DNA of 10,235 nt. Source: UMGS2069 sp900557585. GTDB taxonomy: Bacteria > Bacillota > Clostridia > Christensenellales > UBA1242. Of the stretch, positions 5,331-10,235 are shown in pieces. The notes beneath the pieces are model-generated. The model saw only the letters and a program-made list of their open reading frames with translations. It did not search any database and was not told the DNA's origin. Every line of letters begins with the position of its first letter. Positions within the stretch are counted from its first letter, which is position 1. A program made the position numbers and the translations under genes. The stretch lies in the NCBI GenBank assembly GCA_902476355.1, contig CABSCS010000021.1, positions 1-10,235 on the forward strand, read 5' to 3'.

Positions 5331-5888
5331 CTATACTCTTGACATATATGTTCCAGTTCTTGTGTCAACACGGATTTTTTCACCATTATTAACAAACAAA
5401 GGAACTTGAAGAACATATCCAGTTTCAAGGGTTGCAGGTTTATAGCCTGCTTTTGATGTGTCGCCTTGAATTCCTGGTTCGCACTCAACAATGTTAAGTT
5501 CAACAAAGAATGGTGGCTCAACACTGAATGCAGTTCCTTTATAGAACTGAATTGTAACATTCATGTTTTCTGTGATAAAGTTGAGCGCATCTGCAACTTG
5601 TTCATGATTAAGTGGAATTTGTTCATATGTTTCGCAATCCATGAAATAATAAAGACCTGCATCGTTATAAAGATATGTCATTTCTTTTCTTTCGATGACA
5701 GCCTTTTCGAATTTTTCAACTGGGTTGAAAGTTCTTTCAATAACTTGTCCTGTTACAACATTTTTGAGTTTTGTTCTTACGAATGCTGCGCCTTTTCCAG
5801 GTTTAACATGCAAGAAATCAACAACAACATAAACTTTTCCTTCAAATTCAAAAGTAACGCCTTTTCTAAGTTCACCAGCAGTTATCAT
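5331..5888 (-). CDS. efp: Translation elongation factor P (EF-P)
   Basis: EF-P binds ribosomes stalled at consecutive prolines and promotes peptide-bond formation. From the ATG at 5886-5888 it has 185 residues, the normal length. The N-terminal KOW-like domain carries VKPGKGAAFVRTKLKNV. Lysine 32 in PGKG is at the same position as the lysine modified in B. subtilis EF-P. Two OB-fold domains follow, and the C-terminus IRVDTRTGTYMSRV is the family signature. GGAGG (5894-5898) lies 5 bases before this ATG. The in-frame TTG at 5898-5900 overlaps that site and is not the start. The gene has its own promoter directly upstream and a terminator downstream, so it appears to be expressed separately from both neighbours. 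In many Clostridia efp directly precedes spoIIIAA, as here. Confidence 0.97.
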   Translation of the reverse strand: MITAGELRKGVTFEFEGKVYVVVDFLHVKPGKGAAFVRTKLKNVVTGQVIERTFNPVEKFEKAVIERKEMTYLYNDAGLYYFMDCETYEQIPLNHEQVADALNFITENMNVTIQFYKGTAFSVEPPFFVELNIVECEPGIQGDTSKAGYKPATLETGYVLQVPLFVNNGEKIRVDTRTGTYMSRV

Positions 5889-5918
5889 ATTTTCCTCCAA
5901 AATTTAATTTCCTTATTT

Positions 5919-5947
5919 AGTATAACACAACCATGTGTTCAAATCAA
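5919..5947 (-). promoter_or_regulatory. Vegetative-type promoter of efp
   Basis: On the minus strand there is a -35 TTGATT (5942-5947), a 17-base spacer, and a -10 TATACT (5919-5924), about 30 bases before the efp start codon. The -35 box begins immediately after the TAA stop of the preceding endonuclease IV-like gene, and no terminator lies between them. Read-through from upstream therefore probably adds to efp expression. Confidence 0.7.
5924..5939 (-). promoter_or_regulatory. Palindrome in the efp promoter spacer, operator-like
   Basis: AACACATGGTTGTGTT on the minus strand is a perfect 6-base inverted repeat (AACACA/TGTGTT) around TGGT. It occupies most of the spacer between the -35 and -10 boxes and shares one base with the -10. 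No T-run follows, so it is not a terminator. A protein bound here would block the promoter, but a chance palindrome of this size is possible. Confidence 0.4.
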
Positions 5948-6793
5948 TTATATTGAGCAAAAAATTTCTTTCATTTTCACAGCATCTTTGGTTTGAGAGC
6001 CACGAGATTCGCAAATTATGGTTGCATCAATGTCAAGTTTTTTCAAAACTTTTGCCAAAAGTTCAAAGTCTGGACCATAGTTTTTCTCGTCCTCATCAAA
6101 CTTCAAATGTCTGATTTCACCTTTTGCTCCATATTCAATTTTTGAAAAATGGATATGTACTTTTTTATATCTTTCACCCATATATTTTTTGAGCGTCATG
6201 AAAACATTTTCAAAATCCTGCTCGGTTTTAAGACCACCCAAAGTGAATGCATTGATATGTCCAAAATCAAGTGTTGGAATTATTCTTCTGTCAAGAGCGC
6301 ACATTTGTGCAACCTCTTCAACTGTTCCAACTTGACCGTGTTTTCCCATTGTTTCTGGACAAATATACATGTCGTCAAAACCATATTCATCAAGCATTTT
6401 CACAAGTTCTTTGGTTCTTTGCATTACAAGATTGAACGCCTCTTCTCTTGTGCTTTTCATTAAACTTCCTGGATGATACACAAGATATTTTGCCCCAAGA
6501 AGACGCATTTTTGTTAAACTGTCAATGATATACATTTTCGACTTGAAAGCCATTTCTTCATCGGGATTTGCAAGGTTTATATAATATGGCCCATGAACGC
6601 TGAGTTGCTTATTTTTTCCCTCGAACGCTTTTGCAATTGAAATCGCCTTTTCATCACTGATTCGAACGCCCTTGTTGAATGCATATTCATAGGCATCAAG
6701 ACCATGCTCTTCAAGCCATGAAGGCATTTCTTCGGTAGATTTGTGAGAAACTGAAAACTCTTCACAAAACCCAGATGGACCAAATCTAACCAT
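5948..6793 (-). CDS. Endonuclease IV-like TIM-barrel protein (AP endonuclease family 2)
   Basis: The 281-residue product has the (beta/alpha)8 layout and most metal ligands of the endonuclease IV (Nfo) family, which cleaves DNA at abasic sites using a trinuclear zinc centre. Matches to the E. coli Nfo ligands are H67 (SVHGPYYINLA), H107 (YHPGS), E147 (CPETMG), D176 and H179 (LDFGHINA), H213 (VHIHFSK), H229 (EIRHL) and E262 (CESRG). The partner of H229, the D of the E. coli DRH motif, reads I227 or E226 depending on a one-residue gap. This is a divergent branch common in Clostridia (opening MVRFGPSG), so AP-endonuclease activity is inferred. The ATG overlaps the end of truB by 8 bases and has AAGGAGAG about 5 bases upstream. 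It ends the infB-led gene cluster, directly before the efp promoter. Confidence 0.83.
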   Translation of the reverse strand: MVRFGPSGFCEEFSVSHKSTEEMPSWLEEHGLDAYEYAFNKGVRISDEKAISIAKAFEGKNKQLSVHGPYYINLANPDEEMAFKSKMYIIDSLTKMRLLGAKYLVYHPGSLMKSTREEAFNLVMQRTKELVKMLDEYGFDDMYICPETMGKHGQVGTVEEVAQMCALDRRIIPTLDFGHINAFTLGGLKTEQDFENVFMTLKKYMGERYKKVHIHFSKIEYGAKGEIRHLKFDEDEKNYGPDFELLAKVLKKLDIDATIICESRGSQTKDAVKMKEIFCSI

Positions 6794-7646
6794 ATAAACT
6801 CTCCTTGCTCAAATATATTTTGTTTATTGCTTTTTTGTTCTCAACCTTTAAAACTGAAAACTCTTCGCTCTTATAAAATGATAAATATTCTCCATCATTT
6901 TTGTCAAGCAAAATTTCTTTGCCAGAAAACAAGTCTTTCGCCTGCTTTTCTTCAAGTTCAATTTCGGGCAAATTTAAAATTGAATTTATCTTTATCAGAT
7001 GCTTTTCTTTGTTTTCTGCAATGTCATCAAGCGTCACGCTCTTGTCAATTTTAAACTTTCCAGAAGCGGTTCGAATGATGCAAACTGTTGTTGCATTTGT
7101 TCCAAGTTCTTTGGCAATGTCACGAACAATTGAACGAACATATGTTCCGCTTGAACAATGAATTTTTAGTCGAAAAAGGTTGTTTTGATGCATTTTTTCA
7201 ACTTTTATGCTGTAAATTTGCACTTTTTTTGGTTCAAGCACAACATCTTTTCCTTGTCGTGCCAAATCATATGCCCTTTCTCCGTTCACATTTTTAGAAC
7301 TGAAAATTGGTGGAATCTGCAAAATTTCTCCGCACATTTTTGGAATTATTTTTTCAATGTCTTCAAGCGAAACATTCACATTGTCCTTTTCAATAACGGT
7401 TCCATCAGAATCAAGAGTATCTGTCAAAACACCAAATTTTGCAAGCGCAACATACTCTTTATCTTTATTCAAGAAATAGTCAAAAAACTTTGTTGCTTTT
7501 CCAACTGCAATAGACAAAACTCCTGACGCCGAGGGGTCAAGAGTTCCAAGATGTCCAACTTTTTCGTTTGTGATTCTTTTAATTTTGTTTACAACAAAAC
7601 CCGAAGAAACACCAGTTGGTTTAAGCACATTATAAAATCCAATCAC
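6786..7646 (-). CDS. truB: tRNA pseudouridine(55) synthase TruB
   Basis: TruB converts uridine 55 of the tRNA T-loop to pseudouridine. The product has 286 residues, typical for the family. The catalytic motif GHLGTLDPSASGVLSIAVGKATK (31-53) contains the nucleophile Asp37. QIPPIFSSKNVNGERAYDLARQG follows (about 110-132), and the later motifs SGTYVRSIVRDIAKELG and RTASGKFKI are present. The C-terminal 60 residues form a short, lysine-rich tail domain. Translation starts at GTG (7644-7646), whose G is the last base of the nrnA TAG stop (TAGTG). The nearest AAGGA is about 13 bases upstream, so translation is probably coupled to nrnA. In many Bacillota ribF follows truB, but here the next gene is the endonuclease IV-like protein. 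Confidence 0.96.
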   Translation of the reverse strand: MIGFYNVLKPTGVSSGFVVNKIKRITNEKVGHLGTLDPSASGVLSIAVGKATKFFDYFLNKDKEYVALAKFGVLTDTLDSDGTVIEKDNVNVSLEDIEKIIPKMCGEILQIPPIFSSKNVNGERAYDLARQGKDVVLEPKKVQIYSIKVEKMHQNNLFRLKIHCSSGTYVRSIVRDIAKELGTNATTVCIIRTASGKFKIDKSVTLDDIAENKEKHLIKINSILNLPEIELEEKQAKDLFSGKEILLDKNDGEYLSFYKSEEFSVLKVENKKAINKIYLSKESLYG

Positions 7647-8626
7647 TATTTTTCAAGTTCCTTTGAAATTGCTTTTATCAATTTTTCACGAATGATTTTT
7701 GGTTCTTCATCAATCTTTGCACCAGCGGCTTTAATGTGTCCACCACCGCCAAACTCAGACGCAATGTTCTTTGATGAATAGTCATCTTTTGTTCGAACGG
7801 AGATATAATATATCCCGTCATATGGGCTTTGTGTTGCGACAACAACACATTTCACTTTTGCAATTTGCATTGGCAAATCGGTGAGCCCTTTTGTGTCTTC
7901 AAAGGTTGCAGAGCAACTTTCAAGGTCTTCTTTTGACAAAATGATAATTCCCGCTCTTCCCCTGCAAACAAGTTCAAGTTTGTTGAGTGACAATTTTTTC
8001 AGATCGAACGCACTGATTGTAAGGCTGTTGAAAAGCGGATATGTGATTTCGTCCATACTGATTTTTAAAATTTCAAGCAATTTTGAAACCACAACCAAGG
8101 TTGATGGCTCGGTGTTTGAAAATTTCAAGCAACCAGTGTCTGTCAAAATTCCAGAAATCATGCACTTTGCCATGTCTTTATCAACGCTTACACCAAGAGC
8201 GCAAACGAGATTATAGATAAGTTCGCAAGTTGAACTTGCCTCTTCACGAACATAGTTTGTTTTTGCAAACAATGGATTTTCAAGGTGATGATCAATCTGA
8301 AATGTTGTTTTTGTGTTTTTTCTGAACTTATAAACAAGTCTGCCAAGTCGTTTTTCATCAGCACAATCAAGAACAATTGCAACATCATAGGCATCAAGTT
8401 TCTCATTATTGATTTTGTCAACACCATTTAAAATTTTTGCATTGTCTGGGAAAACCGAATCAATAAACACATGGGCGGTTTTTCCAAGTTTTTCAAGCAA
8501 CTTTTTCATTGCAAGTGACGAGCCAATTGCGTCGATATCAGTGTGCATATGGCTGTAAATTGCAAAGGTTTTGAACTTGTTTATGATTTCACAAATTTCA
8601 GAAAAATCTGAACAATTAGTTTTCAT
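7646..8626 (-). CDS. nrnA: DHH/DHHA1 phosphoesterase, NrnA-type nanoRNase / pAp phosphatase
   Basis: NrnA degrades very short RNAs and, in characterised members, dephosphorylates pAp. The 326-residue product has the full DHH set: motif I SHMHTDIDAIGS (25-36), motif II VLDCAD (85-90), motif III DHH (112-114), motif IV GILTDTG (159-165), then a linker and the DHHA1 domain with FGGGGHIKAAGAKI (292-305). The metal-binding Asp and His residues are present. The chosen ATG at 8624-8626 has AGGAG 6 bases upstream and overlaps the end of rbfA by 11 bases. The frame is open for a further 47 codons, but that extension would overlap rbfA heavily and does not resemble the family. The order rbfA-nrnA-truB is typical of Clostridia and Bacilli. 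Confidence 0.94.
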   Translation of the reverse strand: MKTNCSDFSEICEIINKFKTFAIYSHMHTDIDAIGSSLAMKKLLEKLGKTAHVFIDSVFPDNAKILNGVDKINNEKLDAYDVAIVLDCADEKRLGRLVYKFRKNTKTTFQIDHHLENPLFAKTNYVREEASSTCELIYNLVCALGVSVDKDMAKCMISGILTDTGCLKFSNTEPSTLVVVSKLLEILKISMDEITYPLFNSLTISAFDLKKLSLNKLELVCRGRAGIIILSKEDLESCSATFEDTKGLTDLPMQIAKVKCVVVATQSPYDGIYYISVRTKDDYSSKNIASEFGGGGHIKAAGAKIDEEPKIIREKLIKAISKELEK

Positions 8627-8978
8627 TGTTTTCTCCTGAAAGTTTTTCAATGATATCAATGATTTTTTGACCCTCTTCAATAGAGTTGTCAAGTTTAAAT
8701 TCGAACTCTGGCATTGTTTTAAGACGTACCATGTGCATAATTTCACGACGAATATAACCTTTCGCACGGTTTAGTTCTGCAACAACCAAACGCTTTGTTT
8801 CAAGGCTTGAAAGAACACTAATATATACTCTTGCGTTTTTAAGATCAGGTGCAGTTTCAACTTTTGTTACAGAAATGATAAGCCCGTCAAAATCTGGATT
8901 TCTCATTCTGTTTGCAATAATCTCGGCGAGTGCTTTTTGCATTTCGCTGTTGATTCTGCTCATTCTTACATTTGCCAT
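8616..8978 (-). CDS. rbfA: 30S ribosome-binding factor A (RbfA)
   Basis: RbfA is a single KH-domain protein that binds the 30S subunit late in maturation and helps processing of the 16S rRNA 5' end, and it is needed for growth in the cold. The product has 120 residues, the normal length. It opens with MANVRMSRINSEMQKALAEII (compare the family R-V-x-x-x-I-x-x-x-L), continues with ISVTKVETAPDLKNARVYISVL, and carries the KH signature AKG in LNRAKGYIRREI. The ATG at 8976-8978 has AAGGAG 6 bases upstream, overlapping the infB stop codon (10-base gap). The last codons carry the nrnA ribosome binding site and start. Confidence 0.97.
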   Translation of the reverse strand: MANVRMSRINSEMQKALAEIIANRMRNPDFDGLIISVTKVETAPDLKNARVYISVLSSLETKRLVVAELNRAKGYIRREIMHMVRLKTMPEFEFKLDNSIEEGQKIIDIIEKLSGENNEN

Positions 8979-8988
8979 TTTCTACTCC

Positions 8989-10235
8989 TTAAATTCTTTC
9001 TTCTGCATATGCTTCAAAAATATCGCCAACTTGCAAATCACTGAATCCTGCAAAAGTTGCACCAAATTCAAATCCGGCAGAAACGTCTTTAACTTCGTTC
9101 TTTTCTCTTTGAAGAGTTGCAATTGAGCCTTCATATATTTGTTTGCCGTTTCTTGTGATTCGAACTTTGCTGTTTTTAGAAATTTTTCCATCAAGCACAT
9201 ATGAGCCCGCAATGATACCAACTTTGCTTGCTTTGAAAAGTGCACGAATTTCAGCATGTCCGGTTATAACTTCACGATATTTTGGTGTAAGCATTTTATT
9301 GATTTCTTCGGTTACATAATCAATAACTTCATAAATAATTCTGAAAAATTTGATTGTAACTTTCTTCTTTTCAGCAGATGCTTTTGTTTTTGCATCTGGT
9401 TTAACATTAAAGCCAATGATAACAGCATTTGAAGCCTCGGCAAGCATTACATCGTTTTCGTTGATAGCACCAACGCCACCATGAATGCAACGAACCTTAA
9501 CCTCTTCATTTTTGATTACTGAAAGAGATTCTTTGAGAGCCTCGATTGAACCTTGAACGTCACCTTTAATAATGACATTATAGTCTTTAAAGTTCTTGTC
9601 TGCAATTTTGCTCATGAGGCTGTCAAGTGACAAATCTTCTGATTTAATCATGCTTGTTCTTTCTTTATTTGTTCTTTCGTTTGCAATGTTTCTTGACATT
9701 TTTTCATCAACAACATAAAGTTGGTCGCCAGCGTTTGGAACGCTTGTAAGACCAAGAATCGCAACAGGAGTTGATGGTAAAGCCTTTTTAACATGAACAC
9801 CTTTTTCATTTATCATTGCACGAACTTTTCCGGTTGCAGTTCCTGCAACAACATTGTCTCCAACTTTAAGAGTTCCGTTTTGAACCAAAACAGTTGCAAC
9901 AGTTCCCATTCCTTTGTCAAGGCGGGCTTCAATGATGCTTCCAGATGCGTCACGGTTTGGATTTGCACGAAGATCTTGATATTCTGCAACGAACAATACC
10001 ATTTCAAGCAGTTTATCAATATTGATACCTTTCTTCGCAGAAATTGGAACCATGATTGTGTCTCCACCCCATTCTTCTGGAAGAACATCTTCTTTTGCAA
10101 GTTCCTCTTTAATCTTTTCAACATTTGCAGTTGGAAGGTCAATCTTGTTGATTGCAACAATCATTGGAACTTTTGCTTCTTTGATATATTTGATTGCTTC
10201 TTTGGTTTGTGGCATTACGCCGTCATCGGCAGCAA
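8989..10235 (-). CDS. infB: Translation initiation factor IF-2, C-terminal part (5' end outside window)
   Basis: IF-2 is the GTPase that delivers initiator fMet-tRNA to the ribosome. The frame is open to the window edge, beginning inside the G domain with AADDGVMPQTKEAI. About 414 residues are visible, and the ATG at 10213-10215 is internal. In order there are G4 NKID (29-32 of the visible part), G5 SAKKG (about 63-67), domain II (VQNGTLKVGD), domain III (VIIKGDVQGSIEALKESL) and the C-terminal domains ending DIFEAYAEERI. The C2 domain is unusual. The AGC of typical IF-2 reads AGS (Ser codon at 9203-9205), the usual ECG reads EFG (9061-9069), and the LKRFK-type segment reads LQREK. These places are implicated in fMet-tRNA binding in Geobacillus IF-2. 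The gene heads the visible part of the rbfA-nrnA-truB cluster. Confidence 0.97.
   Translation of the reverse strand, partial: AADDGVMPQTKEAIKYIKEAKVPMIVAINKIDLPTANVEKIKEELAKEDVLPEEWGGDTIMVPISAKKGINIDKLLEMVLFVAEYQDLRANPNRDASGSIIEARLDKGMGTVATVLVQNGTLKVGDNVVAGTATGKVRAMINEKGVHVKKALPSTPVAILGLTSVPNAGDQLYVVDEKMSRNIANERTNKERTSMIKSEDLSLDSLMSKIADKNFKDYNVIIKGDVQGSIEALKESLSVIKNEEVKVRCIHGGVGAINENDVMLAEASNAVIIGFNVKPDAKTKASAEKKKVTIKFFRIIYEVIDYVTEEINKMLTPKYREVITGHAEIRALFKASKVGIIAGSYVLDGKISKNSKVRITRNGKQIYEGSIATLQREKNEVKDVSAGFEFGATFAGFSDLQVGDIFEAYAEERI

Noticed and set aside
5889..5900. TTG start giving EF-P four extra residues
   Set aside because: The TTG lies in the ribosome binding site itself. The ATG at 5886-5888 gives the standard N-terminus and puts the modifiable lysine at residue 32.
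5466..5996. Plus-strand open frame of 176 codons opposite efp
   Set aside because: It is antisense to a clear efp gene and its promoter, with no recognisable domain. It is a product of AT-rich codon use.
8627..8767. Longer N-terminus for NrnA (47 extra codons)
   Set aside because: It would overlap rbfA by about 150 bases, has no proper ribosome binding site and does not look like the family. The ATG at 8624-8626 has AGGAG in the right place.

Overview
This is an AT-rich chromosomal window from a spore-forming member of the Bacillota, most likely class Clostridia. The evidence is a complete spoIIIA sporulation locus next to efp, an Asp23-family gene after spoIIIAH, clear AGGAGG-type ribosome binding sites, and an infB-rbfA-nrnA-truB translation block. 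Every gene lies on the minus strand, so transcription runs from high to low coordinates. I see no mobile element, CRISPR array, tRNA, rRNA or phage gene, and no new multi-gene system. The interest lies in departures inside well-known families.

In transcription order, block 1 (10235 to 5948) is translation and RNA housekeeping. It holds the C-terminal part of infB (initiation factor IF-2, cut by the window edge), rbfA, nrnA (DHH nanoRNase/pAp phosphatase), truB and an endonuclease IV-like TIM-barrel gene. Neighbours are 10 nt apart or overlap by 1 to 11 nt, so they look co-transcribed. Block 2 is efp (5888 to 5331). Its own vegetative-type promoter begins at the stop codon of the preceding gene, and a strong hairpin terminator follows it.

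Block 3 (5223 to 696) is spoIIIAA-AB-AC-AD-AE-AF-AG-AH. It encodes the mother-cell half of the SpoIIIA-SpoIIQ channel between mother cell and forespore, and a sigma-E-like promoter candidate precedes it. spoIIIAF is only 57 codons long: it keeps the two membrane helices and has lost the soluble ring-building domain. After it comes a 111-nt spacer with short tandem repeats. spoIIIAG and spoIIIAH are also shorter than in Bacillus subtilis. A terminator follows spoIIIAH.

Block 4 (584 to 1) is an Asp23/Gls24-family gene with its own promoter, followed by the start of an unrecognised membrane protein that runs off the window.

The points most worth following up are the minimal SpoIIIAF, an IF-2 whose fMet-tRNA-binding C2 domain lacks both usual cysteines, the palindrome in the efp promoter spacer, and the 61-nt spoIIIAD/spoIIIAE overlap. 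There is no gene-free stretch longer than 300 bases.
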